Positions 25,563 through 34,949 of a stretch of DNA of 64,000 nucleotides are shown in pieces. This DNA is from Neorhizobium sp. NCHU2750 (lineage in GTDB: Bacteria; Pseudomonadota; Alphaproteobacteria; Rhizobiales; Rhizobiaceae): positions 2,666,001-2,730,000 of the forward strand of contig NZ_CP030827.1 in NCBI RefSeq assembly GCF_003597675.1, in the 5' to 3' direction. The notes under the pieces were generated by a model that saw only the letters and a program-made list of their open reading frames with translations, was not told the DNA's origin and did no database searches. Numbering within the stretch: the stretch's first letter is position 1; the number at the start of each line of letters is the position of its first letter. The translations under genes were made by a program, and so were the position numbers.

Positions 25563-26465
25563 ATGGCCCGCAATACTTTGCCTTCCATTACCGCCGGTGA
25601 AGCCGGCCTCAATCGCTATCTCGATGAGATCCGCAAGTTTCCCATGCTGGAACCGCAGCAGGAATACATGCTTGCCAAGCGCTATGCCGAACATGGCGAC
25701 CGGGATGCCGCCCATAAGCTGGTGACCAGCCACCTTCGTCTCGTGGCCAAGATCGCCATGGGTTATCGCGGCTACGGCCTGCCGATCGGCGAAGTGGTCT
25801 CCGAGGGCAATGTCGGCCTGATGCAGGCCGTCAAGAAATTCGATCCTGAACGCGGCTTCCGTCTGGCCACCTACGCCATGTGGTGGATCAAGGCCTCGAT
25901 CCAGGAATATATCCTGCGCTCGTGGTCGCTGGTGAAGATGGGCACGACGGCCAACCAGAAGCGCCTGTTCTTCAACCTGCGTCGCCTCAAGGGCAAGATC
26001 CAGGCAATCGAAGATGGCGACCTGAAGCCCGACCAGGTGAAGGAGATCGCCACCAAGCTGAACGTCTCCGAGGAAGAGGTCGTGTCGATGAACCGCCGCC
26101 TTTCCGGCGACGCATCGCTCAACGCTCCGCTGCGCGCCGCCGAAGGCGAATCCGGCCAGTGGCAGGATTGGCTGGTGGATGACTCGGACAGCCAGGAAGA
26201 CGTGCTGATCGAACAGGACGAACTCGATACCCGTCGGCGCATGCTGGCCAAGGCTTTGAGCGTGCTGAACGACCGCGAACGCCGCATCTTCGAGGCACGC
26301 CGCCTGACCGATGATCCGGTGACGCTCGAGGAACTGTCGTCGGAATTCGACATCAGCCGCGAACGTGTCCGCCAGATCGAAGTCCGCGCATTTGAAAAGG
26401 TGCAGGACGCGGTCCAGAAGGAAGCCCTCGCCCAGGCGCAGGCGCTTCGGGTCGTCGACGCCTAA
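25563..26465 (+). CDS. rpoH: Heat-shock RNA polymerase sigma factor RpoH (sigma-32)
   Basis: Sigma factor of 300 residues that directs transcription of chaperone and protease genes. Region 2 is textbook: HLRLVAKIAMGYRGYGLP, then VGLMQAVKKFDPERGFRLATYAMWWIKASIQEYI in pieces. The RpoH box QKRLFFNLRRLK, about residues 130-141, distinguishes it from other sigma factors. Region 4 ends with the helix-turn-helix SRERVRQIEVRAFEKV. Start ATG has GAAAGGGG upstream. Followed by a strong terminator. Confidence 0.97.
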   Translation: MARNTLPSITAGEAGLNRYLDEIRKFPMLEPQQEYMLAKRYAEHGDRDAAHKLVTSHLRLVAKIAMGYRGYGLPIGEVVSEGNVGLMQAVKKFDPERGFRLATYAMWWIKASIQEYILRSWSLVKMGTTANQKRLFFNLRRLKGKIQAIEDGDLKPDQVKEIATKLNVSEEEVVSMNRRLSGDASLNAPLRAAEGESGQWQDWLVDDSDSQEDVLIEQDELDTRRRMLAKALSVLNDRERRIFEARRLTDDPVTLEELSSEFDISRERVRQIEVRAFEKVQDAVQKEALAQAQALRVVDA

Positions 26466-26494
26466 GTGTCGAATATGTATCGCTAAATTAGAGG

Positions 26495-26525
26495 GACCGC
26501 GACGCTTGCGCCGCGGTCTTTTTTT
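26495..26525 (+). terminator. Rho-independent terminator of rpoH
   Basis: GACCGCG (26495-26501) pairs with CGCGGTC (26512-26518) across a ten-base loop and is followed by seven T residues, 29 bases after the rpoH stop. Confidence 0.85.
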
Positions 26526-26659
26526 GTCCGTTTCTGTCTCACTGATGCGACACATCCGGGAACTTTCAAATTCTGCGGAAACTGACTTGTATCAAGTTCG
26601 ACATCCTTCGCTCCTACTACGGTGCTGTATCCCAGTCAGAGTCTAGAGGAGATGGACGG

Positions 26660-27715
26660 ATGAAAGCAGCACGCTGGTACAGCGCCAAGGATATCCGCGT
26701 CGAGGAAGTCACCGAACCGAAGCCGACCGCGGGCCAGGTCAAGATCAAGGTCAAGTGGACCGGCATCTGCGGCAGCGACCTGCATGAATACGTGGCAGGC
26801 CCGATCTTCGTGCCGGTCAAGGCGCCCCATCCGGTCAGCCATGACATCGCACCGATCATCATGGGTCACGAATTCTCCGGTGAAGTGTCGGAAGTCGGTG
26901 AAGGTGTGGAGCGCGTCAAGCCGGGCGACCGCGTCGTCGTCGAGCCGATCCTCGCCTGCGGCAAGTGCGATGCCTGCCTGCATGGCAAATATAACCTCTG
27001 CGACAGCCTCGGCTTCCACGGCCTCTCCGGCGGAGGCGGCGGCTTTGCCACCTATACGACGGTCGGCGAGCGCTGGGTCCACAAGATGCCGGAAGGCCTG
27101 TCCTACGAACAGGGCGCCCTCGTCGAGCCGGCAGCCGTCGCCCTCCACGCCGTGCGCATTTCTAGCCTTAAGGCCGGCGGCACCGCAGCCGTCTTCGGCG
27201 CCGGCCCGATCGGCCTTCTCGTCGTCGAGGCGCTCAAAGTGGCCGGCGCCTCCGCCATCCATGTCGTCGAACTGTCACCGCAGCGCGGCGCCAAGGCGAT
27301 CGAGCTCGGTGCCACCAGCGTCATCGACCCGTCGAAGGAGAACGCTGCCCAGCGCATCCGCGAACTGACGCCCGGCGGCGTCGACGTGACATTCGAAGTC
27401 ACCGGCGTGCCTTCGGTCCTGCAGCAATGCATCGACGCGACCCGCTACGAGGGCGAGACGGTGATCGTCTCGATCTGGGAAAAGGAAGCCCCCTTCCAGC
27501 CCAATACGGTGGTGCTGAAGGAAAAGAGCCTGAAGGGCACGATTGCCTACCGGGATGTCTTCCCAGCCGTCATGAACCTGATGGTCCAGGGCTATTTCTC
27601 CGCCGACAAGCTGGTGACCAAGCGTATCGAGCTCGACGATATCGTGCCCCAGGGTTTTGACACGCTGGTGGCTGAAAAGAGCCAGATCAAGATCCTCGTC
27701 CGCTCCCCCGATTGA
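26660..27715 (+). CDS. Zinc-dependent alcohol dehydrogenase, 2,3-butanediol dehydrogenase type
   Basis: Medium-chain dehydrogenase of 351 residues. Catalytic zinc ligands Cys37, His70 and Glu71 are visible (GICGSD, GHE), and the structural zinc cluster is Cys100, Cys103, Cys106 and Cys114. The NAD-binding motif is GAGPIGLLVVEALK. The 2,3-butanediol dehydrogenase group is suggested by overall sequence (EPxxACGKCDAC, GFHGLSGGGGGFA); other polyols cannot be excluded. ATG with GAGGAGA upstream, own terminator, so monocistronic. A 15-bp tandem repeat covers its stop codon. Confidence 0.88.
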   Translation: MKAARWYSAKDIRVEEVTEPKPTAGQVKIKVKWTGICGSDLHEYVAGPIFVPVKAPHPVSHDIAPIIMGHEFSGEVSEVGEGVERVKPGDRVVVEPILACGKCDACLHGKYNLCDSLGFHGLSGGGGGFATYTTVGERWVHKMPEGLSYEQGALVEPAAVALHAVRISSLKAGGTAAVFGAGPIGLLVVEALKVAGASAIHVVELSPQRGAKAIELGATSVIDPSKENAAQRIRELTPGGVDVTFEVTGVPSVLQQCIDATRYEGETVIVSIWEKEAPFQPNTVVLKEKSLKGTIAYRDVFPAVMNLMVQGYFSADKLVTKRIELDDIVPQGFDTLVAEKSQIKILVRSPD

Positions 27716-27740
27716 TCCTCCCAAGATTGATCCTCCCAAG
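27711..27740 (+). repeat. 15-bp perfect tandem repeat over the stop codon of the dehydrogenase gene
   Basis: ATTGATCCTCCCAAG occurs twice in tandem (27711-27725 and 27726-27740). The TGA stop of the alcohol dehydrogenase is inside the first unit. Looks like a recent slippage duplication. Confidence 0.9.
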
Positions 27741-27752
27741 ATCATGGAGCGA

Positions 27753-27785
27753 AGAGCCCGCGGCACCGCCGCGGGCTCTTTTTTT
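27753..27785 (+). terminator. Rho-independent terminator of the alcohol dehydrogenase gene
   Basis: AGAGCCCGCGG (27753-27763) pairs perfectly with CCGCGGGCTCT (27769-27779) across a five-base loop, followed by a T-run to 27785. Confidence 0.9.
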
Positions 27786-27792
27786 GTACCGT

Positions 27793-29277
27793 TTACCGGA
27801 CGCCCGGCGGCAGGCCCTGCTGCCTGTCGGCCGACAGGATTTCCGAAAATGCCGAGCGGATAAGATCCAGGAACAGCAGCAGCAAAAGGCTCGCCCCCAT
27901 TGCCGGCAACGCGACGCCGAGTGCGACGGCAACCACAGCCGTGACGATCTTCGCCGCCGCCGGCAGATAGGAGAAGGCCTTGAGCAGCGTGCGCGGCGAA
28001 CCTCCGGCCTTCGGCCGACGCAGCCACCACATCCGGTAGCCATAGACGATCGAGGCCATCAGCCCGATGCCGAGCGCGGCCATGACGATCTGGTTTGCCA
28101 CACCGAACAGCACCCCCATATGAGCATCGATACCCCAGCGGATCAGCTTGGCGATGATCGGAAAGGTGGCGAAATCGGCACGGCTCGTCACCTTCATGTC
28201 GGCGGGATTGATGGCGATCGTATCCACCTGCGTCGGCCAGCTGCGGTCATACTCACTGACGCGAAACGCCTGGTCGACCGTCCGTGGCGGCCTGATCTCC
28301 ATCAGCGGCGAATTGATACCCGCCGCCCGCGCGGTCTCGGCCACCCTGTCGATCTCGGCCAGCACCTCGGCCTCCGGCTTTGGTGGCGCGCTCGGAGCCA
28401 TCACCATGCTCATATGGTCGGCATGTTCGCCCAGCGGCTTCGGCGCCTCGCCCTTGCCGAGATCGATGGTCACCGAAGGCGTAATCCAGCCGACACCGTT
28501 GCGGAACTGGTCGATATTGTTGCCCGCCCAGCGCGACCAGGTGAGCCCCGTCACCGACAGGAACAGCAGGCCGATCGACAGCCATAGCCCGATCAGGCTG
28601 TGCAGCCGCCGCTGCGGCGAAGCCCTGCCTGCGGTTTTCGGCAAATGCCGCTGCCAGAACCACAGGCACAGACCACCGAGCACGGCGACCCACATCCACG
28701 AGGCGGCAAGCTCGCTGTAATTGCGACCGATATCGCCGAGCAGAAGCGTGCGGTGCAGATAGTCGAGGGTAGTGCGAAACGGCAGGACGCCACTCGTCCC
28801 GTAGGTGATCATCTCGCCCTGGACGGCAAGCGATGCCGGGTCGACGAACACGGTGCGGGTTTCGGATTCACCGAGCCCTGGCTCTGTGAACATGACCCGC
28901 GTCGTACGCCCTTCCGCCGTCGCCGGCCGGATGGCGAAGAAGCGTGGCCCTTGCCCGATGGCCGTGCGGGCAACCGCGATCTGTTCGGCCAGCGATCTGG
29001 CCGGCCCGGCCGCTTGCGCCACGAGTTGATCGCGATAGAGCCAGTTCTCGATCTGCGGTGTCAGCACGTAGAGCGTGCCGGTCAGTGCCGCGATGAAGAT
29101 GAAGGGCGCAATGAAAAGCCCGACATAGAAATGCAGCCGGGTGATGAATTGACGAATGGCGGCAACGCCCGCTTCGGCATTTTTCGGCGCCGAGACGGAG
29201 GGGCTCTGCCCCCGGTCGTCTCCAGCTTGAGGCGCGCGTGATTGACGCGCCGGAGGCGCGGATGTGTGAAGGTTCAT
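27793..29277 (-). CDS. PepSY-associated membrane protein
   Basis: Inner-membrane protein of 494 residues from the ATG at 29275-29277, which has a GGAG site; the frame extends to 29322. The architecture is that of the PepSY_TM family: an amino-terminal helix with RLHFYVGLFIAPFIFIAALTG, a periplasmic PepSY-like stretch (DPASLAVQGEM), a second helix pair near residue 200-230, another large periplasmic region, and carboxyl helices (NQIVMAALGIGLMASIVYG; PRTLLKAFSYLPA). Such proteins are often linked to iron-siderophore or metal reduction, but nothing here proves it. The small gene just upstream (29331-29789) is probably cotranscribed. Confidence 0.85.
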   Translation of the reverse strand: MNLHTSAPPARQSRAPQAGDDRGQSPSVSAPKNAEAGVAAIRQFITRLHFYVGLFIAPFIFIAALTGTLYVLTPQIENWLYRDQLVAQAAGPARSLAEQIAVARTAIGQGPRFFAIRPATAEGRTTRVMFTEPGLGESETRTVFVDPASLAVQGEMITYGTSGVLPFRTTLDYLHRTLLLGDIGRNYSELAASWMWVAVLGGLCLWFWQRHLPKTAGRASPQRRLHSLIGLWLSIGLLFLSVTGLTWSRWAGNNIDQFRNGVGWITPSVTIDLGKGEAPKPLGEHADHMSMVMAPSAPPKPEAEVLAEIDRVAETARAAGINSPLMEIRPPRTVDQAFRVSEYDRSWPTQVDTIAINPADMKVTSRADFATFPIIAKLIRWGIDAHMGVLFGVANQIVMAALGIGLMASIVYGYRMWWLRRPKAGGSPRTLLKAFSYLPAAAKIVTAVVAVALGVALPAMGASLLLLLFLDLIRSAFSEILSADRQQGLPPGVR

Positions 29278-29330
29278 GATCTTCTCCAATAGACGACGGC
29301 CGGTGCGAGGCACCGGCGACAACAGTGACG

Positions 29331-29789
29331 TCAGCTTGGAAGAACAGGCGGCCCCCGTGCGCGGCGATGATCATCGAAATGCCTCGGTGGAACCGATGCG
29401 TCGCGCAGCACCTGCAGAAGCAGCGGGCGGGCGGCCGCCATGACGACAGGCAGAGGGGCCTTGGCGAGCAGGCCGATATGAACGGAAGCGTTGATCTGGC
29501 AGGATGTCAGGCAACAGTCATTGCCGCGTTCAGGATGTGGCGCATGACTGGCACCATGGGCTGTACCCCTGCTGTCGTCATCGCCATAGGCGTGAAGCCG
29601 ATCGTCGTCATCCAGAAGCCGCGAGGAACCGTCGGAGGCACAGATGACCTGTCCGGACATCTCGGCAAGCGCCATCGCGCCGCTGCCAAAGCCGCCGACC
29701 AGCGCCTGCATGGCCATCAGCACGCCGATCAGGGCGGCCAGCGGGCCGCCGCATAACCCTTCGTCGATGAGCCGCCGGAACATACGCAT
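29331..29789 (-). CDS. Small DUF2946-like exported protein
   Basis: Protein of 152 residues with a hydrophobic amino-terminal segment (about 12-40) and a conserved-looking cysteine cluster (NDCCLTSCQ) near the middle, preceded by an Asp/His-rich stretch (LLDDDDRLHAYGDDD). This matches the loose DUF2946 pattern of small metal-associated membrane proteins. It is 53 bp upstream of the PepSY protein on the same strand, so both may act on metals or their uptake. That function is inference. Confidence 0.55.
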   Translation of the reverse strand: MRMFRRLIDEGLCGGPLAALIGVLMAMQALVGGFGSGAMALAEMSGQVICASDGSSRLLDDDDRLHAYGDDDSRGTAHGASHAPHPERGNDCCLTSCQINASVHIGLLAKAPLPVVMAAARPLLLQVLRDASVPPRHFDDHRRARGPPVLPS

Positions 29790-29885
29790 GGTGGCAGTTC
29801 ATCACGGTGAAACTGATGATTGTCAATGCGACAATCTTGCCGGATGCATTTTCAGCGTGCTGCCCTGCGACACCGGGACGGCACT

Positions 29886-29919
29886 AAAAAAGCCCGCAAA
29901 CCATTGGCTTGCGGGCTTT
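29886..29919 (-). terminator. Rho-independent terminator of the large Pro/Ala-rich protein gene
   Basis: AAAGCCCGCAA (29889-29899) pairs with TTGCGGGCTTT (29909-29919). The A-run at 29886-29891 gives the U-tract for minus-strand transcripts. Confidence 0.8.
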
Positions 29920-29942
29920 CGGTATTGTCGCCTCAGCGGCGG

Positions 29943-32348
29943 TTAATTGCTCGACTTGGCAGGACCTGCCTGAGCCCATTCGCGCATTGCATCGTCGAAG
30001 GCCTTCTGGCCGTCCGGCCCCTTCTGCAGGGTCAGGAGCGCACGGCGGCCGTTGCGATAGGCGAGCGGAATGTCGATCCAGTTCCGCGTCTTCAACAGGT
30101 CCAGATTGGTCTTTTCAGCATCCGGGAAGTCGTTGAGGGCGATCATGTGAAAATCGTCAGTAATCTTCGCCGGAACCGCAACCAGGGCATTTCCGCGATC
30201 CTGCTCCGTCGATTTCATCGCGATCCTCAGCACGCTGTCGATCGCGCCGCCTTCAAAGTCCGGGGGAACAGCAAACACGATCTCGATCAGGTGGCTGGCC
30301 GGCAGCGATGGGTCGTTGTTGCGCTTCAGCGTCAGAAGAGCCGTCAGACCACGTCCCGGAACGGTGATGCGTCCCTGAACCTCGGCTTCCGGCGGCCCGC
30401 CATTCGGCGAGGCCTCATGCTGCAGCGACCAGGAAACCGTACCATCGATGGCAGTCGGGGCAGACTGGCCGATACGCTCCTCATAGAGGAAGATCTTCTC
30501 TCCTGACACGGCTGGCGTATCGGAGGGAGAGGCCGGCGGTATGGCTGGTGCCGCGGGCGTAGCCGACGCTGCGGTCGAGGCATCAACCGGAGCCGTTGCC
30601 GGTGCAGGTGTCTGCGCCGCAGTGGAAGCACCCGGAGTGGCCGGCGAAGGCGTGGCAGGCTGGGTGTTGAGCTGCGCCACCGACTGGCCCTCGGCATTCT
30701 GCGCCAGGCTGCTTGCGTCGCCCGGACCGGCATCCACCTCGGAGCCGTTTTCCTGCAGCCGCTGGGTGAACTTGGTGCCCGTCGCAGCGCCATCCGCCGG
30801 CGGCGGCGTATGCTGCGCGGCAGGCGTCGAAGCATTTTGCTGCGGCTGGGCGGCAGCAGTCTGCTGTGATGAACCGGCAGGCGTTGCCGGCGTCGTCGCT
30901 GCAGGCGTCTGCGTTGCCGTCTGTGCGCCGCCGGTGCTCTTGGCAATCAAGCCGCCGAACATGTCGTTCAGCGAGCCCCGGTACATCCAGACGCCGTATG
31001 CGCCACCCGCCACGATCAGCAGGGCGACAAGGCCAAGGATCATGCCCATGTAGTTGCGCTTGCGCACCGGCGTAACCCGGTAGGGCTTGGCCGGCGGCGA
31101 CAACAGGTCGCTGAAATCGTCTTCCGCGACAGGTGCTGCGGCCTGCGATGCCGCGGCAGTGGCTGGCGCGTCCTTGTTGTAGCCGATCAGGTCTTCCAGA
31201 TCGCTCCACGGATCGCGCTCGTCCTGCTTGTCCAGCGGCTGGCTGACCTGCGACTGGGCAGCAGGCTGCGCATTGACATAGGCTTCGAAAGGATCCTCGG
31301 CAGTCTCTTCCGCCTTGGGGGCAGGCTGGGGGACAGCGTGGGCCGCATCCGGAATGCTGCTTGCGGCAGGCATGCGTGCGGGCTGAGCGGCAGCATGCAT
31401 TTCCGGGCTGAAATGCGCTTCGACCGGCTCATGACGATAGCCCTGATCGAGATGACGGGTAAGATCGTCCACCTCGTCCCACGAGCTGGCAGGCTTGCTC
31501 TGGGCAGCCTGCTGAACCGGCTCATGATCCTGCACGGCCCACTGTTCGGCCGGCTCTTCGTGCTGCGGCGCATGGGGCTGCGTGGCAGGCTCTGCCGGCC
31601 AGTCGAAGGAAGGCGGCGTCCGTATGGCTGCCGCGGGTTCGTCATGCGCATGCAGGTCGGAATGGATGTCGGCGGGCGCTGAAACCGGTTCCGGCTCATA
31701 GGCAGCCGGTCGGTGATCGGCATGTTCGGCGGGAACATCGTCGCGCCAGTCGCCGTAACGCTCGACCTTGGGCTCCTCGTGATGGGCAACCGGCTCCGGC
31801 TCGTGCCGAACTTCGCTGTGGATTACCGCTTCGGGTTCCTCGTAGCGTGCCGCGGATGGCGGTTCGTGGACGACAGGCGCCTCAACGGACGCATCCGGCC
31901 AGCGATCCTCGGACGGCTGATTCGCCGGCACCACGGGTTCCGGCTCGACCGGTTCCTCGTCCTGATAGACCTCGGCGTGATGCACGGGCTCCGGCGCAAC
32001 CGCTTCCGGTTCGGCTACAGGCTCGGCTGCCGGAACGGGCGCGGGTGCCTCGGGCTCCACATGCTGCTCGACGACCGCAGGCTCGTGATACTCTTCCCGC
32101 GGAACAGCAGCAGCCACCTCCGGCTCGGCCGGAAGTGCCTCGGAATGCTCGGTTTCCACCGATGCGATGGCCGCCTCGAGCTTGTCCAGCTGCCGCCGGA
32201 GCATCTCTTCCGGCGGGCGGGGCTTCATGTTCTCGAGCTGACGCTGAACCGCGCCGCGAGCCTTCTCGTACACTCTCTCGCGCGCTTCAGGCGTATTGGT
32301 CGCCAAACCATCAACAGCGCGGCGGATTACCGCTACAAAATCAGCCAT
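29943..32348 (-). CDS. Large Pro/Glu/Ala-rich single-pass membrane protein, function unknown
   Basis: Protein of 801 residues with four parts. Residues 1-65 are a helical head (FVAVIRRAVDGLA, ARGAVQRQLENMKPRPPEEM). Residues 65-425 are low-complexity and acidic, dominated by Glu, Pro, Ala, Val and His. A single membrane helix lies at about 430-452 (MGMILGLVALLIVAGGAYG). After it comes an Ala/Thr/Pro-rich linker to about 620 and a globular carboxyl domain with beta strands (GTVSWSLQHEA, RITVPGRGLTALLTLKRN). The layout implies a cytoplasmic low-complexity tail and a periplasmic sensor-like domain. Upstream of it lies purA, same strand. Confidence 0.75.
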   Translation of the reverse strand: MADFVAVIRRAVDGLATNTPEARERVYEKARGAVQRQLENMKPRPPEEMLRRQLDKLEAAIASVETEHSEALPAEPEVAAAVPREEYHEPAVVEQHVEPEAPAPVPAAEPVAEPEAVAPEPVHHAEVYQDEEPVEPEPVVPANQPSEDRWPDASVEAPVVHEPPSAARYEEPEAVIHSEVRHEPEPVAHHEEPKVERYGDWRDDVPAEHADHRPAAYEPEPVSAPADIHSDLHAHDEPAAAIRTPPSFDWPAEPATQPHAPQHEEPAEQWAVQDHEPVQQAAQSKPASSWDEVDDLTRHLDQGYRHEPVEAHFSPEMHAAAQPARMPAASSIPDAAHAVPQPAPKAEETAEDPFEAYVNAQPAAQSQVSQPLDKQDERDPWSDLEDLIGYNKDAPATAAASQAAAPVAEDDFSDLLSPPAKPYRVTPVRKRNYMGMILGLVALLIVAGGAYGVWMYRGSLNDMFGGLIAKSTGGAQTATQTPAATTPATPAGSSQQTAAAQPQQNASTPAAQHTPPPADGAATGTKFTQRLQENGSEVDAGPGDASSLAQNAEGQSVAQLNTQPATPSPATPGASTAAQTPAPATAPVDASTAASATPAAPAIPPASPSDTPAVSGEKIFLYEERIGQSAPTAIDGTVSWSLQHEASPNGGPPEAEVQGRITVPGRGLTALLTLKRNNDPSLPASHLIEIVFAVPPDFEGGAIDSVLRIAMKSTEQDRGNALVAVPAKITDDFHMIALNDFPDAEKTNLDLLKTRNWIDIPLAYRNGRRALLTLQKGPDGQKAFDDAMREWAQAGPAKSSN

Positions 32349-32406
32349 CAGAACTTTCTCATGGTCGCCGGCATCCGCCAGCCGAATGGATAATCAATTC
32401 TTGACA

Positions 32407-33705
32407 TTAGTCCTCAAACGGATCGGTCACAAGTATGGTGTCGTCGCGCTCGGGGCTTGTGGACAACAGTGCGACCGGCGCACCGATCAGTTCTTCCACC
32501 TGCCGGACATACTTGATCGCCTGGGCAGGCAGATCCGCCCACTTGCGCGCACCGACCGTCGATTCCTTCCAGCCTTCGAGCGTGACGTAGATCGGCTCGA
32601 CGCGGGCCTGGGCGGCCTGCGATGCCGGAAGGTAGTCGATCGTCTGGCCGTCGAGCTTGTAGCCGACGCAGATCTTCAGTTCGTCGAGACCGTCGAGAAC
32701 GTCGAGCTTGGTCAGCGCAATGCCGGTAATGCCGTTGGTGGCAACCGACTGGCGCACCAGTGCCGCATCGAACCATCCGCAACGGCGCTTGCGGCCCGTA
32801 ACCGTGCCGAATTCATGGCCCTTCTCGCCGAGGAACTGGCCGATTTCATCGGTCAGCTCGGTCGGGAACGGACCTTCGCCGACGCGAGTCGTATAGGCCT
32901 TGGTAATGCCGAGAATATAGCCGAGCGAACCCGGTCCCATGCCGGAACCGGCCGCGGCCTGGCCGGCAACCGTGTTCGACGAGGTGACGAACGGATAGGT
33001 ACCGTGGTCGATATCGAGCAGCGAGCCCTGCGCGCCTTCGAACAGGATGCGCGAACCCTTGCGGCGTTCCTTGTCGAGCAGCTGCCAGACGCTGTCCATG
33101 AACGGCAGGACGGTATCGGCGATGGAGGTCAGTTCCTCCATGATCGTCTTGTGCTCGACTTCGGGAGCATTGAAGCCACGGCGAAGTGCGTTGTGATGGG
33201 TCAGGATACGCTCGACTTTGGCTTCCAGCGCATCGCGGTCGGCCAGATCCATGACGCGGATGGCGCGACGGCCGACCTTGTCTTCATAGGCCGGGCCGAT
33301 GCCGCGGCGAGTCGTGCCGATCTTGGTGCCGCTGTTGGAAGCGGCATCTTCGCGCATCCCGTCAAGCTCGCGATGCAGCGACAGGATCAGCGTGGCGTTT
33401 TCGGCGATCCGCAGGTTCTCCGGGGTCACGGTGACGCCCTGGGCTGCCAGACGGCCCATTTCGGCGATCAGCGCATGCGGGTCGACGACGACGCCATTGC
33501 CGATGACGGCCATCTTGCCCGGACGAACGACGCCCGACGGCAGCAGCGACAGCTTGTAGCTCACGCCGTCGATGACAAGCGTATGGCCGGCATTGTGGCC
33601 GCCCTGATAGCGCACGACGATGTCCGCCCGCTCGGAGAGCCAGTCGACAATCTTGCCCTTGCCCTCATCACCCCACTGCGAACCCACGACTACACAGTTC
33701 GTCAT
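32407..33705 (-). CDS. purA: Adenylosuccinate synthetase
   Basis: Cytoplasmic enzyme of 432 residues that joins IMP and aspartate with GTP in AMP synthesis. The amino end has the GTP-binding loop [11 protein letters not shown] with catalytic Asp13 and the GGHNAGH motif containing His41. The conserved [19 protein letters not shown] stretch (split here) and [12 protein letters not shown] follow. Start is ATG at 33703-33705; the open frame to 33783 is rejected because all family members begin [12 protein letters not shown]. The leader upstream can form a hairpin but matches no riboswitch known to me. Confidence 0.97.
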   Translation of the reverse strand: MTNCVVVGSQWGDEGKGKIVDWLSERADIVVRYQGGHNAGHTLVIDGVSYKLSLLPSGVVRPGKMAVIGNGVVVDPHALIAEMGRLAAQGVTVTPENLRIAENATLILSLHRELDGMREDAASNSGTKIGTTRRGIGPAYEDKVGRRAIRVMDLADRDALEAKVERILTHHNALRRGFNAPEVEHKTIMEELTSIADTVLPFMDSVWQLLDKERRKGSRILFEGAQGSLLDIDHGTYPFVTSSNTVAGQAAAGSGMGPGSLGYILGITKAYTTRVGEGPFPTELTDEIGQFLGEKGHEFGTVTGRKRRCGWFDAALVRQSVATNGITGIALTKLDVLDGLDELKICVGYKLDGQTIDYLPASQAAQARVEPIYVTLEGWKESTVGARKWADLPAQAIKYVRQVEELIGAPVALLSTSPERDDTILVTDPFED

Positions 33706-33978
33706 ATCTGCTTCCTGCCCTTCGGACACAACCTTGACGCCTGGGGCAGCCCTTTGACCGGCCCGGCTCAGGTTCGACACCATTTTCTTCTCAAGGCACC
33801 GGACGTCTCAATCCGCCGACACCACAAACGCGCGCATCTATAAAGCCTTGGCCAAAGGAAAGCGACCTGTTTGTGACGCCGCCAAGGTTTTTGCGTGACA
33901 AAGGCAGAAACCCCACGGTATTTGCGGTTGTATAACGAACAACATCGCGTCGCCGGGACGATGCGCGGAGGAAACCCA

Positions 33979-34866
33979 TTGCATCGTCAGGCTTATCTCT
34001 GCCTTGTCGTCGCAACCTTGTGCTGGGGCGGCAATGCGGTCGCCGGCAAGTTGGCGCTCGGCCATATCAGCCCGATGATGCTGACATTCTGTCGCTGGCT
34101 CTTCGCCACCATCATCATCTTCGCCATCTCGATGAAGGAGCTTCGCCGCGACTGGCCGGTGATCCGCCGCAGCATCCCTGTTCTCGGCTTTCTCGGCGTC
34201 ATCGGCTACGTCGTCTTCAACGCCGTGCTCTATACCGCCGTCACCTATACGAGCGCGATCAATGCCACGGTGGAACAGACGCTCATTCCGGTGCTGATCT
34301 TTTTCATCAATTTCGTCCTGTTCCGGACGCGCGTGACATTGTTGCAGATCGCCGGCTTCAGCCTGACGGTCATCGGCGTCCTCCTGACAGCCTCGCATGG
34401 TGACCTGAACACGCTCCTGACCCTGACGGTCAATTTCGGCGATGCGATCATGATCATCGCCATCGCCGCCTACGCATTCTATACGATTGCGCTCCGTTGG
34501 CGTCCGGCCATTCACTGGAAAAGCCTGATGGCGGTACCAGCCCTGTTCGCCCTGATCTTCAGCATCCCGCTGCTCGGCTGGGAATATGCCGCAGGCAAGA
34601 CCATATGGCCCGATCATTCCGGCTGGCTGCTTGCGCTCTATACGGCGATCTTCGCCTCGCTGATCGCCCAGGTTCTCTATATCCGGGGCGTCGAAACCAT
34701 CGGCGCCAACAGGGCCGGGCTCTTCATCAACCTCGTCCCGGTCTTTGGCACGCTTCTTTCCATAGTCGTGCTCGGCGAAGAACTGCATCTGTTCCACATC
34801 GCGGCACTGCTTCTGGCGCTCGGCGGCATCGCCATTGCCGAACGCGGAAAGCCGAACTCCGCCTGA
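33979..34866 (+). CDS. EamA/DMT-family membrane transporter
   Basis: Inner-membrane protein of 295 residues with about ten helices in two EamA repeats (YLCLVVATLCWGGNAVAGKLA; second half from MIIAIAAYAFYTIALRWRP). A strong GGAGG site (33967-33971) lies seven bases before a TTG at 33979, which makes TTG the best start; an ATG at 33961 and an earlier frame start at 33895 are alternatives without a good ribosome-binding site. Substrate unknown. Divergent from purA. Confidence 0.85.
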   Translation: MHRQAYLCLVVATLCWGGNAVAGKLALGHISPMMLTFCRWLFATIIIFAISMKELRRDWPVIRRSIPVLGFLGVIGYVVFNAVLYTAVTYTSAINATVEQTLIPVLIFFINFVLFRTRVTLLQIAGFSLTVIGVLLTASHGDLNTLLTLTVNFGDAIMIIAIAAYAFYTIALRWRPAIHWKSLMAVPALFALIFSIPLLGWEYAAGKTIWPDHSGWLLALYTAIFASLIAQVLYIRGVETIGANRAGLFINLVPVFGTLLSIVVLGEELHLFHIAALLLALGGIAIAERGKPNSA

Positions 34867-34949
34867 AGCCCGGTTCGGCCAATGCTTTCATCGATCTGCC
34901 CACGAAAATACGCAGATCGGCGAAGCGGCAGGCTGGATGGGACCCCCGC

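Noticed and set aside
33706..33790. Leader of purA with AACCTGA and GGAAGCAG sequences that recall TPP riboswitch or SRP RNA
   Set aside because: Only short stretches match. The helices and conserved loops of those RNAs cannot be found, and a CTGCCC/GGGCAG hairpin alone is not enough.
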